From positions 1 to 32,791 of the forward strand of contig JBBAEV010000008.1 in the NCBI GenBank assembly GCA_041655735.1: DNA of 32,791 nt, in the 5' to 3' direction. The position numbers and the translations under genes are program-made. This stretch comes from JBBAEV01 sp041655735. Its GTDB lineage: Bacteria; Bacillota_I; Bacilli_A; RF39; UBA660. The notes beneath the pieces were generated by a model. That model was not told the DNA's origin. It saw nothing but the letters and a program-made list of their open reading frames with translations, and searched no databases. Below, one piece after another: positions 22,621-31,701 of this stretch (position 1 is its first letter; each line of letters begins with the position of its first letter).

Positions 22621-23598
22621 ATTAAAATAAGGTTAGGATATGTTGCGCTTTCATTAGCGCTTGAAAATATTACTTCAAGTAGTATGTTAACATATTCACA
22701 TTATAAAAAACTAGGACAAGAATTAGGTCTTAACAAATTGAATAAAGTAATTATTTCTAATTTTAAAGATTTAGAAGAAATTTTAAGGTATAATAAAAGT
22801 AATAATATATATTTTTACAGATTAACCTCAAAATTAATACCTCTCGCAACACATAATGAAGTTCTATTTGATTATATTAGTGACTATAAAGATGCTTTTG
22901 GAAACATAGGAAAAATAATAAAAGAAAGTAAGATGAGAGTTGATACTCATCCTGATCAATATTGTGTACTTAATAGTATTAAAGATGAAGTGGTAAAATC
23001 AAGCAAGGAAATTCTTTTATATCACAAAGAAATGTTTAAGGCGATGGGTATAGATGGGAAGATAATAATTCATATTGGAAGTGGTGCTTATGGTAAAAAG
23101 AAGAGTATTGAAAGATTTAAAGAAAATTTTTATTCCTTAGATGAAGAAATTCGAAAGTTAATTATCATTGAAAATGATGATAAAGTGTTTAATGCTTATG
23201 ATACATTAAAATTATGTAAAGAACTGGGTATACCTATGGTACTTGATTATCATCATTATTTGTGTAATAAAACAAGTAAAAAGATTGAAGATTTAATAGA
23301 AGAAATATTTAACACCTGGAATAATGAAAAATATCCTCCTAAGATTCACTTTTCATCTTCTAAGGGGAACAATAAAAAAGATGTAAGGGCTCATCATGAA
23401 TATATAGATAGTAAAAGATTTATAGAATTTATTAATAAAATAAAGTTTGTTAATAGAGATTTTGATGTTATGTTAGAAGCAAAAATGAAAGATATGGCTT
23501 TATTTAAATTAGTTGCGGAACTTAAATATAGAGAAAAATATAAATGGCTTAATGAAAGTACTTTTGAAATAAAAAAAGGAAATTTGAATAATATGTAG
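22621..23598 (+). CDS. uvsE: UV damage endonuclease UvsE (UvdE), with probable ATT start
   Basis: A TIM-barrel endonuclease that nicks DNA 5' to UV photoproducts and other lesions using metal ions. The family core is visible: FYRLTSKLIPLATHNEV, DTHPDQYCVLNS, IIHIGSGAYGKK, IIENDDKVFNAYDTL, VLDYHHYLC, HFSS and MLEAKMKD. The conserved first strand (RLGYVALSLALENITSSSMLTYSHY) lies upstream of the first ATG (22684). The frame is open back to ATT 22621, just after AGGTGG (22611-22616), with no ATG, GTG or TTG in a sensible place. Starting at 22684 would remove the first barrel strand. The ATT start is therefore inferred; the minimal certain span is 22684-23598. Confidence 0.88.
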   Translation: MKIRLGYVALSLALENITSSSMLTYSHYKKLGQELGLNKLNKVIISNFKDLEEILRYNKSNNIYFYRLTSKLIPLATHNEVLFDYISDYKDAFGNIGKIIKESKMRVDTHPDQYCVLNSIKDEVVKSSKEILLYHKEMFKAMGIDGKIIIHIGSGAYGKKKSIERFKENFYSLDEEIRKLIIIENDDKVFNAYDTLKLCKELGIPMVLDYHHYLCNKTSKKIEDLIEEIFNTWNNEKYPPKIHFSSSKGNNKKDVRAHHEYIDSKRFIEFINKIKFVNRDFDVMLEAKMKDMALFKLVAELKYREKYKWLNESTFEIKKGNLNNM

Positions 23599-23626
23599 AA
23601 TATATAACTAGGGAGTAGGAGGTATT

Positions 23627-25357
23627 ATGACTATATTTACTAATGAAGAATTAAATGAGATTAGAAGTAAAGTAGATATTGTTGATATTATTGGTGAATA
23701 CATTCCTTTAGTTCAAAAAGGAAAAAACTTTTTTGGAATATGTCCTTTTCATGATGATCATAATCCTAGTATGAGTGTATCTAGAGAAAAACAAATATAT
23801 ACTTGTTTTGTGTGTGGGGCTAGCGGAAATGTTTATAATTTTTTAACAGATTATGATAATATATCTTTTCCGGAAGCAGTTAAAAAAACAGCTTCTAAAG
23901 CAGGTATAGTATTAAAAAATGATATAAATACTTATACTAAGGTAGTTAGTAACGAAAATTATGATATATTTGATATTTCAACAAAGTATTATCAAAATAA
24001 TATTAATACTTCTATAGGAAAAGAAGCTAAAGGGTATTTATTAAAAAGAAAAATAACTGATGATATTATAAAAGAATTTCAAATTGGGCTTTCTATTGAT
24101 CAATCGGATAATTTATTTAAATTATTAGAGGGTAAAAAATATAGTGAAAACAAACTCATTTCTTTAGGCCTAATTAATAAAAGTGATTATGGCTATAATG
24201 ATGTATTTAGAAACAGAATAATGTTTCCAATATGGGATATTAATGGTAAAGTAGTAGGTTATAGTGGTCGTATTTATAATACTGATGATCAAGCTAAATA
24301 TATTAATACAAAAGAAAGTGAAATATTTGTAAAAGGGAAGCTTTTATATAATTATCATCGAGCTAAAAATGATAGCCGTAAAAAGAAACAAGTAATATTA
24401 ATGGAAGGCTTTATGGATGTTATTAGAGCATACTCGGTGGGAATAAAGAATGTCGTTGCGACAATGGGAACAGCTTTAACTAAGACACAAATATTATTAC
24501 TTAAGAAATTATCTAACAATATTGTTATATGTTATGATGGAGATGAAGCTGGTGGACAAGCTACATTATCAGCTATTAATGAACTTAGTAAAGCAAATGT
24601 AAATGTTAGTGTTATGCAACTATCTGATAATTTAGATCCTGATGATTATATAGTAAAATATGGTGGTAATGAATTTAAAAATCGATTAGCAAATGCTTTA
24701 TCAATATTAGATTTTAAAATGATTTACTATAAAAAAGGTAAAGATTTTTCTAAAAATGAAGATATTTCTAAATATATTGATGAAGTAATAAACGAAATAA
24801 AAAATTTAGATGATAATATTATTATCGAGTTATATATTAAAAAAGTAAGTGAAGATTTTTCGATTAATAAAGACTTGTTATACGAAAAACTATCAAAGGT
24901 AAAACCGTTACCAAAGAAAAAAGAAACAATTACTAGGAAAGCCAAGTTATTATTAAATAAATATCAAAAGGCTGAACAACTACTTATTTATTATATGCTT
25001 CGTCATAAAGAAGTAGTTAGAATGTATGAAGTTAATGTTTCTTATTTACCAACAAGTAAATATCGTATATTAGCTAATGAAATAATTCATTATGTAAATA
25101 AATATAACGACTTTAGTATTGCAGATTTTATTACTTATTTAAATGATAAGGAGGATTTAATAAAACTGATAGGTGAGTTAGAACAATTATCTTTAGAAGA
25201 TGATTATACCGAAGAAGAAATTAATGATTATATTAATGTGTTAAAAGAATTTAGTATAAAAAACGAAATTAAAAGAATTAAAGATAAAATAACAGAAGAG
25301 ATAGATCCAATCAAAAAAGCAAAATTAGCTGAAAAAATAAGAAAGTTAAAGATGTAG
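23627..25357 (+). CDS. dnaG: DNA primase DnaG
   Basis: Synthesises RNA primers for replication. 576 residues: a CHC2 zinc finger (Cys39, His42, Cys60, Cys63), the RNA polymerase core, a TOPRIM domain (from LMEGFMDVIRAY, about 258, with YDGDEAGGQA) and a C-terminal helicase-binding domain (about 430-576) that contacts DnaB/DnaC. AGGAGG lies six bases from ATG. dnaG-rpoD is the classical macromolecular-synthesis operon; the rpsU member is 10 kb upstream. Confidence 0.97.
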   Translation: MTIFTNEELNEIRSKVDIVDIIGEYIPLVQKGKNFFGICPFHDDHNPSMSVSREKQIYTCFVCGASGNVYNFLTDYDNISFPEAVKKTASKAGIVLKNDINTYTKVVSNENYDIFDISTKYYQNNINTSIGKEAKGYLLKRKITDDIIKEFQIGLSIDQSDNLFKLLEGKKYSENKLISLGLINKSDYGYNDVFRNRIMFPIWDINGKVVGYSGRIYNTDDQAKYINTKESEIFVKGKLLYNYHRAKNDSRKKKQVILMEGFMDVIRAYSVGIKNVVATMGTALTKTQILLLKKLSNNIVICYDGDEAGGQATLSAINELSKANVNVSVMQLSDNLDPDDYIVKYGGNEFKNRLANALSILDFKMIYYKKGKDFSKNEDISKYIDEVINEIKNLDDNIIIELYIKKVSEDFSINKDLLYEKLSKVKPLPKKKETITRKAKLLLNKYQKAEQLLIYYMLRHKEVVRMYEVNVSYLPTSKYRILANEIIHYVNKYNDFSIADFITYLNDKEDLIKLIGELEQLSLEDDYTEEEINDYINVLKEFSIKNEIKRIKDKITEEIDPIKKAKLAEKIRKLKM

Positions 25358-25369
25358 GAGGATAATATT

Positions 25370-26467
25370 ATGATAAAAGAGATTAAAACATTTGAGGAAA
25401 GAAAAGAACAATTATTTAAAAAGGGCAAAGAAAAAGGGTATATAACTTATGAACAAATAGTTGAAGAATTAAAAGGATTAGAACTTGATAATGATTCATT
25501 AGATGATTTATATAATTTATTTAATGATGAAAGTATTGATGTGGTATCATTAGCAGAATCTAAAGAATTAGATGATGAAGCGGGGAAAGAAGATAGTATT
25601 GAAATATTGGAAAATTTAGCTGATTCTAAAGATGTAAAAATAAATGATCCAGTTAGAATGTATTTAAAAGAAATAGGCAAAATGAATTTACTTACAACTC
25701 AGGAGGAAATAGAACTTGCGAAAAGAGTATTAGAGGGTGATATAGAAGCTAAGAATAAACTTGCTGAATCCAATTTAAGATTAGTAGTTTCTATTGCGAA
25801 AAGATATGTAGGTAGAGGTATGCTTTTTCTTGATTTAATTCAAGAAGGTAATATTGGGTTGATGAAAGCAGTTGAAAAATTTGATTTTGAAAAAGGATTT
25901 AAATTTTCAACATATGCAACATGGTGGATTAGACAAGCCATTACTAGGGCTATTGCAGATCAAGCAAGAACTATTAGAGTACCAGTTCATATGGTTGAAA
26001 CAATAAATAAATTAGCTCGTATTCAAAGACAATTACTGCAAGAAATAGGTAGAGAGCCTACTGATGAGGAATTAGCAAAAAAACTGAATTTACCGATTGA
26101 TAAAATAAGAGAAATTCAAAAAATAGGTCAAGAACCAGTATCTTTAGAAACACCTATAGGTGAGGAAGAAGATTCACATTTAGGAGATTTTGTTCCTGAT
26201 GAAAGTACAATGGGACCGGAAGAGTTTGCCACTATTGAAATGTTAAAAGAAGAATTATCTGAAGTATTACTTACTTTAACTGATAGGGAAGAAAAAGTAT
26301 TAAGATTAAGATTTGGTCTTGATGATGGTAGAACTAGAACACTAGAAGAAGTAGGACAAATATTTGGAGTTACAAGAGAACGTATTCGTCAAATAGAAGC
26401 TAAAGCTTTAAGAAAACTTCGCCATCCATCTCGTTCAAGGAAATTAAAGGATTTTTTGGGTGATTAA
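25370..26467 (+). CDS. rpoD: Housekeeping RNA polymerase sigma factor RpoD/SigA
   Basis: A 365-residue primary sigma factor. The acidic region 1.1 covers about 1-85; region 1.2 is DPVRMYLKEIGKMNLL; region 2 runs NLRLVVSIAKRYVGRGMLFLDLIQEGNIGLMKAVEKFD to FSTYATWWIRQAITRAIADQARTIR (2.3-2.4, -10 recognition). Region 3 is PVHMVETINKLARIQRQL, and region 4.2 is TLEEVGQIFGVTRERIRQIEAKALRKLRHP (-35 recognition). Residues are essentially consensus, so promoters here should be TTGACA/TATAAT, as observed. AGGAGG precedes ATG 25370, and dnaG lies 12 bases upstream. Confidence 0.98.
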   Translation: MIKEIKTFEERKEQLFKKGKEKGYITYEQIVEELKGLELDNDSLDDLYNLFNDESIDVVSLAESKELDDEAGKEDSIEILENLADSKDVKINDPVRMYLKEIGKMNLLTTQEEIELAKRVLEGDIEAKNKLAESNLRLVVSIAKRYVGRGMLFLDLIQEGNIGLMKAVEKFDFEKGFKFSTYATWWIRQAITRAIADQARTIRVPVHMVETINKLARIQRQLLQEIGREPTDEELAKKLNLPIDKIREIQKIGQEPVSLETPIGEEEDSHLGDFVPDESTMGPEEFATIEMLKEELSEVLLTLTDREEKVLRLRFGLDDGRTRTLEEVGQIFGVTRERIRQIEAKALRKLRHPSRSRKLKDFLGD

Positions 26468-26468
26468 A

Positions 26469-27146
26469 ATGAAAATCCCTAATAGAATAGTAGAAATTGC
26501 TAGTTTTATTCCAAATGATTGTAAAATGATTGATATTGGTTGTGATCATTGTTTATTAGGTATTTATATGGCCAAAACAAGAGATGTTAAAAATATTATA
26601 GCTAGTGATATAAATCCTGAGCCATTACTTCAAGCAGAACGTAATTTAACTAATTTTGGACTTGAAGATACGGTAAAAATAAGATTAGGGAACGGTCTTG
26701 AGGTAATAGAAAATAATGAAATTGATACAATAGTTATATCGGGATTAGGTGGCAATAAAATAGTAGAAATATTAAGTGAAATAGAAGTTTTTGATAGTAT
26801 TCAAAACATTATATTACAACCTAATAATAATATATATACTGTAAGATGTTGGCTTACTAAACATAAATTTTTTATTAGTAATGAAAAAATTATTGAAGAA
26901 AATAATAATATTTATGAAGTACTATTGTTCAAAAAGGGAAAAAGAAAATACACAAAAAAGCAACTAGAATATGGACCTATTAATTTAATAGATCAAACTA
27001 AATTATTTAATAAAAAATGGCTTAGTCAGGTTGATAATTTAAAGCAAATTATTAAAAATTTACCTAAAAGAAGAATATTACAAAGAGTAAAGTTTATTAA
27101 AAAAATTATAAGTATAAAAAGAGTAATAAAAGAAAAAAAGAAGTAA
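26469..27146 (+). CDS. trmK: tRNA (adenine(22)-N1)-methyltransferase TrmK
   Basis: A SAM-dependent Rossmann methyltransferase that makes m1A22 in tRNA. The 225-residue protein has motif I (MIDIGCDHCLLGIYMA), the acidic end of strand 2 (ASDINPEPL), GNGLEVI, SGLGG and the family motif LQPNNNIYTVRCWL, then a C-terminal helical coiled coil (about 160-225). ATG 26469 follows GGGTGAT; the in-frame GTG at 26460 is part of this SD. It lies one base after the rpoD stop, matching the sigA-yqfN arrangement in B. subtilis. Confidence 0.93.
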   Translation: MKIPNRIVEIASFIPNDCKMIDIGCDHCLLGIYMAKTRDVKNIIASDINPEPLLQAERNLTNFGLEDTVKIRLGNGLEVIENNEIDTIVISGLGGNKIVEILSEIEVFDSIQNIILQPNNNIYTVRCWLTKHKFFISNEKIIEENNNIYEVLLFKKGKRKYTKKQLEYGPINLIDQTKLFNKKWLSQVDNLKQIIKNLPKRRILQRVKFIKKIISIKRVIKEKKK

Positions 27147-27156
27147 TAACTTCTTT
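27127..27156 (-). terminator. Minus-strand terminator of the yqfQ-like gene, overlapping the trmK end
   Basis: AAAGAAGT (27137-27144) pairs with ACTTCTTT (27149-27156). On the minus strand it runs into CTTTTTTTCTTTT, a proper T tract; on the plus strand the tract is short. Confidence 0.7.
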
Positions 27157-27445
27157 ATACGAAAAAATTAGGATTACTTGTTGTATTGGCTGATGTAGTA
27201 GATGGGCGGTTATTACTTTCTTTTTCTTTGTCCATTTTTTTAAATTCTCCAAAAACTTTAAACATAGTTTTAGCGTTTCTTACTACAGGACCAATTTGAT
27301 GAATTAGAGGTATAGTTTGATTAACCACCCCTAGGGTTTTATTAGCATTTGTTAGAAAGTTAGACCAATTAAATTTTTTGGGGGAGAAATTGTAATTAGG
27401 AATGCCAGTTTGGAAAGGATAAAAACCTCTTCTATTGAAAAGCAT
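27155..27445 (-). CDS. yqfQ: VrrA/YqfQ-like protein
   Basis: The 96-residue protein begins MLFNRRGFYPFQTGIPNYNF, followed by the characteristic helix WSNFLTNANKTLGVVNQTIPLIHQIGPVVRNAKTMFKVFGEFK and a Ser/Thr/Asn-rich tail. B. subtilis YqfQ has the same layout (LDNAQKVLNTAQQ...QYGPLVKN...LWKLY) and lies in the same sigA-trmK neighbourhood. Function is not established; a spore-envelope role is suspected. Here the gene is inverted, ends against trmK, and has AGGAGG plus an exact AC-N16-CATATATTA promoter match of the sigma-K type upstream. Confidence 0.75.
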   Translation of the reverse strand: MLFNRRGFYPFQTGIPNYNFSPKKFNWSNFLTNANKTLGVVNQTIPLIHQIGPVVRNAKTMFKVFGEFKKMDKEKESNNRPSTTSANTTSNPNFFV

Positions 27446-27464
27446 TAGGATACCTCCTCATGAT

Positions 27465-27491
27465 TAATATATGTAATTGTGTAAAAAGTGT
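27465..27491 (-). promoter_or_regulatory. Candidate sigma-K type promoter for the yqfQ-like gene
   Basis: On the minus strand AC (27491-27490), 16 bases, CATATATTA (27473-27465). This matches AC-N16-CATAnnnTA exactly, as at gerE. It lies about 20 bases upstream of the start codon. Confidence 0.5.
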
Positions 27492-27519
27492 TTAAAAAAA
27501 ACCAGGGATATGGTATAAT
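27491..27519 (+). promoter_or_regulatory. Sigma-A promoter with extended -10 for pilC
   Basis: TTTAAA (27491-27496), 17 bases, TATAAT (27514-27519) with TG at 27511-27512 (TGnTATAAT). Confidence 0.7.
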
Positions 27520-27545
27520 TTTTGTTATGGTAGGAGGTGGGGTTC

Positions 27546-29432
27546 TTGAGGTTTAAAGATATTATATTGTATCCTTTTATTTTTGTATATAAACTAGTAT
27601 TTTATGCTTTCTTAGTCCCAATACTTTTTATCAAAAATGTTATTCTTGGCTTTTTTTATACTTTATATTATTTATTTATTTTATTACAACATTATTTTAT
27701 CAAAGTGTTTATTGGAATTAAGATTATATTTATATTTATATATAAGCTGATTGTATATAGTTTTAAGGGTATTTATAAATTTTTATTATATAGTTTTAAG
27801 GGAATAATATATGTTTTTTCATTACTTGGTGACTTAATCCTACTTTTAATAAAAGGATTTGTTAAGTTTTTTAAATTTCTTTTTAAGCTTTTTAAAAAAT
27901 TGTTTATATTTATATATAAGTTCTTTTATTATATTGGATTGGGTATTTATAAATTTTTAAGAATTATAATAGTTGTTCCTATAATATATATATTTAAGAG
28001 TATTGGTAAAGTGTTGACCATTATATTTAGTTCAATATATAAAGGTATTGTCAAATTGTTTAATGGAATTAAAAAATTACCCAAAAATTTTATTAATAAG
28101 ATTAAAAAAATTATTTATAACTCTAGTGTTGCGAGATATTTTAGAAATAAAAAAGAAATGCAAAGAGAAGCGTTACTTATTGATTTTACTGGTAAGGATG
28201 CAGAAAGGTCAGAAAAATTAATTACTTATTCATATGTAGCAAAAGATGCTGATGGCAAAATTATTAAAGGAACTTTTGATGCTTACTCAAAAGTAGATGT
28301 TCATTCATATCTTCTTAGTGAGGGTTCTGAAGTATATAGTATAAAAACTTCGAAGTGGATTCAACTTTTAAATTCTGGTTCGGGGATATCAAAATTTCAA
28401 ATAAAGAAAAAAGACCTTAATTTTATGCTTACTCAATTGTCTACCTATATTAAAGCTGGAGTTCCTTTAGTTGAATCATTAAAAATATTATTAAAACAAA
28501 CTAAAGGGAATAGAAAACAAAGAGTTTTTAAAGGACTTGTATATGAACTAACAATGGGGCAGACATTAAGTGATGCGATGGATAAACAGGGAAGAGCTTT
28601 TCCTAAATTATTAACAAATATGATTAAAACTGCTGAAATGACTGGAGATTTACCTGGTACATTGGATGATATGGCAGGATATTATGAATCGATTGAGAAA
28701 ACTAGAAAACAAATGATTTCGGCTTTAATGTATCCAGGATTAGTATTAAGTTTTGCGGTAATAGTAGTTGCTTTTATATTAATTTATGTAATACCACAAT
28801 TTGTAGACATGTTTGATCAAATGAATGCTGAAATACCTGGAATTACAAAATTTGTTATTAGTGCTAGTAAATTTATGCAAGCTAATGTTTTTTATGTATT
28901 TTTAGGAATAGTAGTGTTGTTTATTATATACAGGTTGTTATTTGCTAGTTTAAGATTCTTTAGATTAATAATGCAATGGCTTTTTATGCATATACCTGTT
29001 TTAGGTAAGGTTATAATTTATAATGAAGTAACAATGTTTACAAAAACATTTGCATCTTTATTAAATCATGATATATTAATTAGAGATAGTATGGAAATAC
29101 TAAATAAGATAACCAAAAATGAAATATATAAAATAATCATATCTGACACCATGGTAAATCTTTATAGTGGTGAAAGTGTATCAAATTCATTTAAAGACCA
29201 ATGGGCATTTCCTACTACAGCATATGAAATGTTATTAACAGGAGAAAGGACAGGTGAACTTGGAAAAATGATGGAAAAAGTTGCCGATTATTATCAAGAA
29301 CAACATCGTTTATCAGTTTCTCAAATAAAAAGTTTTATTGAACCAGTTATGATATCATTTTTAGCATTAGTAGTAGGTGGTATTGTAATGTCGATTATTT
29401 TACCAATGTTCAGTATGTATGGTCAAATATGA
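27546..29432 (+). CDS. pilC: Type IV pilus platform protein PilC (GspF family) with long N-terminal extension
   Basis: The inner-membrane platform protein of type IV pili. The family region is complete: a YVAKDADGKIIKGTFDA start (about 230), the first T2SSF domain (LTQLSTYIKAGVPLVESLKIL ... ALMYPGLVLSFAVIVVAF) and the second (MFTKTFASLLNHDILIRDSMEIL ... FIEPVMISFLALVVGGIVMSIILPMF). An extra about 190-residue N-terminal part is made almost only of Ile, Phe, Tyr, Leu, Lys and Gly, with repeats such as IYKFLLYSFKG, and is not part of the usual family. The start is probably TTG 27546, eight bases after AGGAGG (27532-27537); GTG 27537 overlaps the SD. It overlaps pilD. Confidence 0.92.
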   Translation: MRFKDIILYPFIFVYKLVFYAFLVPILFIKNVILGFFYTLYYLFILLQHYFIKVFIGIKIIFIFIYKLIVYSFKGIYKFLLYSFKGIIYVFSLLGDLILLLIKGFVKFFKFLFKLFKKLFIFIYKFFYYIGLGIYKFLRIIIVVPIIYIFKSIGKVLTIIFSSIYKGIVKLFNGIKKLPKNFINKIKKIIYNSSVARYFRNKKEMQREALLIDFTGKDAERSEKLITYSYVAKDADGKIIKGTFDAYSKVDVHSYLLSEGSEVYSIKTSKWIQLLNSGSGISKFQIKKKDLNFMLTQLSTYIKAGVPLVESLKILLKQTKGNRKQRVFKGLVYELTMGQTLSDAMDKQGRAFPKLLTNMIKTAEMTGDLPGTLDDMAGYYESIEKTRKQMISALMYPGLVLSFAVIVVAFILIYVIPQFVDMFDQMNAEIPGITKFVISASKFMQANVFYVFLGIVVLFIIYRLLFASLRFFRLIMQWLFMHIPVLGKVIIYNEVTMFTKTFASLLNHDILIRDSMEILNKITKNEIYKIIISDTMVNLYSGESVSNSFKDQWAFPTTAYEMLLTGERTGELGKMMEKVADYYQEQHRLSVSQIKSFIEPVMISFLALVVGGIVMSIILPMFSMYGQI

Positions 29433-30202
29433 TGTTTAATAGTATGTACTATATAATTAGTTTTTTTATCATTGGTCTGTTTTTTGGTTCTTTTTATCAT
29501 GTTGTTGGACTTCGTATTCCTAGAAAAGAATCAATAGTATACCCCCCATCTCACTGTCCTAAATGTAAACATAAGTTAGAATGGTTTGAACTTATTCCTA
29601 TATTATCCTATATATTTTTATTGGGTAAATGTAGAAATTGTAAACAAAAAATCCCTGTTACCTATCCGTTTATTGAATTAATAACAGGAATATTATTTGC
29701 TTATTCTTATTATGTTTTTGGAGTATCCTTAAATTTGTTATTTACATTAATCTTAATATCGGGATTATTAATAATTATAGTTGCAGATTTTAAATATATG
29801 ATTATACCTGATGAAATAATTATTATTTTAAGCATAGTTTTAATAGTTTTTAAATCATTTATGGTTTCTTTTGATATGCTTTTAAATTCATTAGGTAGTG
29901 GGGTTATAGCGTTTGTATTCATGTTTATGGTAAAATATTTAGGAGATAAATCTTTTAAAAGAGAATCGCTTGGCGGCGGGGATGTAAAATTAATGTTTAT
30001 TTTAGGTTTTGTTTTTGGTATAGAAACGAGTGTAATGATAGTATTTATATCTTCTTTAATTGCTTTCCCAGTAGCTATTTTTATTCTTATTAAAAAGAAA
30101 TCTAATATATTACCATTTGGTCCTTTTCTATCAATGGCAGCTATTACCTTATATTTATTACAAATAACAATGGATGATATTATGATATTTTTATTCCTAT
30201 AA
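29429..30202 (+). CDS. pilD: Prepilin peptidase/N-methyltransferase PilD
   Basis: Cleaves class III signals before Phe and N-methylates the new end. 257 residues, many membrane helices. It has the cytoplasmic domain with GSFYHVVGLRIPR, PPSHCPKC and the cysteine tetrad Cys43/46/68/71. The catalytic aspartates are Asp120 (VADFKYMIIPDE) and Asp185 (GGGDVKLM). Both are in the normal context for the aspartic-protease family. It starts within the end of pilC (ATGATG). The two class III proteins of this window are its likely substrates. Confidence 0.94.
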   Translation: MMFNSMYYIISFFIIGLFFGSFYHVVGLRIPRKESIVYPPSHCPKCKHKLEWFELIPILSYIFLLGKCRNCKQKIPVTYPFIELITGILFAYSYYVFGVSLNLLFTLILISGLLIIIVADFKYMIIPDEIIIILSIVLIVFKSFMVSFDMLLNSLGSGVIAFVFMFMVKYLGDKSFKRESLGGGDVKLMFILGFVFGIETSVMIVFISSLIAFPVAIFILIKKKSNILPFGPFLSMAAITLYLLQITMDDIMIFLFL

Positions 30203-30204
30203 AA

Positions 30205-30232
30205 AAAGAAATAATTATTTAATTATTTCTTT
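30205..30232. terminator. Terminator between pilD and pilB
   Basis: AAAGAAATAATT (30205-30216) pairs with AATTATTTCTTT (30221-30232) around a four-base loop. The minus strand has the better T run; the pilB stop is in the stem. Confidence 0.72.
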
Positions 30233-31585
30233 TATATTATTTAGTTCAGGGATTGATTCTTGAACTTTTTCTTTACTTTTATTTAGTGGGTCTTCAATGA
30301 TTGGATTTCTTTTTGGTAATATTATTTTACTGTTTTGAGTTCGATAACTACTATCGCTTAAAGCTTGATTTAAATTGTATTCCCTTGATTCATTAGAATT
30401 TTCCTCATCTAATTCAATTAACTTTAAGACTTCCTCAAAAGTTGTTAAGCCATTCCATACTTTCTCCAATCCATCTTGTAATAAAGTGGTTACGTCACTA
30501 TTATATACTAATTTTCTAAGATCATCCCTTTTAACTCCTTCAGAAATTTGATCCCTTATTCTTTGATTAATAACTAAAACTTCATGAATAGCAATTCTCC
30601 CTTTATATCCAAAACCACAATCATCACAACTACCTGCAGAGTATACTTCATTTACCTCTTGTCCTAAAACTTGTTTAAATATCTTTTTTTCATATTCATT
30701 AGTTGGTCTTAGTTTACGACACTTTGGACACAATCTACGTGCTAGTTTTTGAGATACAATTCCTGATAGGGCAGTTGCAAGTAAATATCTTTCTACTTCC
30801 ATATCAAGTAATCGTTCAATAGTAGAAAGAGAGTTATTTGTATGGATAGTAGATAATACTAAATGTCCAGTAATAGATGCTCTAACTGCAATTTTAGCAG
30901 TTTCGGTATCACGAATTTCTCCAATCATGATAATGTTTGGGTCTTGTCTTAACACAGATCTTAAAACAAAGGCAAAGTCTAATCCGATAGAGCTATTAAC
31001 TTTCACTTGATTTATTCCTTCAATATCCATTTCGATAGGATCTTCAACGGTAATTAAGTTTTTGTCTTCTGTATTTAATTTTTGAAGAATAGAATAAACT
31101 GTTGTTGATTTACCAGTACCAGTTGCTCCTGTAACTAAAATAATACCATCAGGAATAGATATCATTTTTTTCAATTTTTCAAAGTTTTTAGTGCTGAATC
31201 CTAGGTTTTCTAATCCCTTTAAACTTAAAGAGTAATCTAATATACGAATAACTACTTTTTCCCCTTCGCTAGTAGGAAGACTTGATACACGAAGATCAAG
31301 ATTTAATCCTTCTAAAATTGTTTTTATTGCCCCGTCTTGTGGTAACCTAGTTTCAGTAATATTCATACTAGCTATTATTTTGACGCGAGTAATTAGGTTC
31401 TTTTTTAAAGTATTAGGAACTATTGTATAATCCATTAAAACACCATCAATTCTAATCCTAACTTTTAAGTTTTCAGTTTGTGGATCAAAATGAATATCGC
31501 TAGCGTTTCTTTTTACCGCATCAACTATTATTTCATTAATAACGTTAACAATAGGAACTTTTTCATAATCAAATTTTCTTATCAT
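30215..31585 (-). CDS. pilB: Type IV pilus assembly ATPase PilB (GspE family), lacking the N1 domain
   Basis: The hexameric motor for pilus extension. 456 residues, starting directly at the N2 domain (DAVKRNASDIHFDPQ). Walker A is GATGTGKST (153-161), Walker B IIMIGEIRD, and the Asp and His boxes are at EDPIE and TIHTNNS. Zinc-binding Cys286/289 and Cys320/323 follow. Most PilB have an additional about 150-residue N1 domain (MshEN); it is absent, as in some ComGA-like motors. A Ser/Asn-rich tail of about 60 residues follows the ATPase. The gene is inverted relative to pilC-pilD and is read away from the LamG pilin gene. Confidence 0.94.
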   Translation of the reverse strand: MIRKFDYEKVPIVNVINEIIVDAVKRNASDIHFDPQTENLKVRIRIDGVLMDYTIVPNTLKKNLITRVKIIASMNITETRLPQDGAIKTILEGLNLDLRVSSLPTSEGEKVVIRILDYSLSLKGLENLGFSTKNFEKLKKMISIPDGIILVTGATGTGKSTTVYSILQKLNTEDKNLITVEDPIEMDIEGINQVKVNSSIGLDFAFVLRSVLRQDPNIIMIGEIRDTETAKIAVRASITGHLVLSTIHTNNSLSTIERLLDMEVERYLLATALSGIVSQKLARRLCPKCRKLRPTNEYEKKIFKQVLGQEVNEVYSAGSCDDCGFGYKGRIAIHEVLVINQRIRDQISEGVKRDDLRKLVYNSDVTTLLQDGLEKVWNGLTTFEEVLKLIELDEENSNESREYNLNQALSDSSYRTQNSKIILPKRNPIIEDPLNKSKEKVQESIPELNNIKEIIK

Positions 31586-31701
31586 AGTAATTACCCCTTT
31601 TATGCTTATATTTATATATTTCCCACTTTTTCCTATGGTATTATCTTCTTTTTTATTATATAATAATAACTAGATAATAGCAATAGGGGCGGTGTTATCT
31701 A

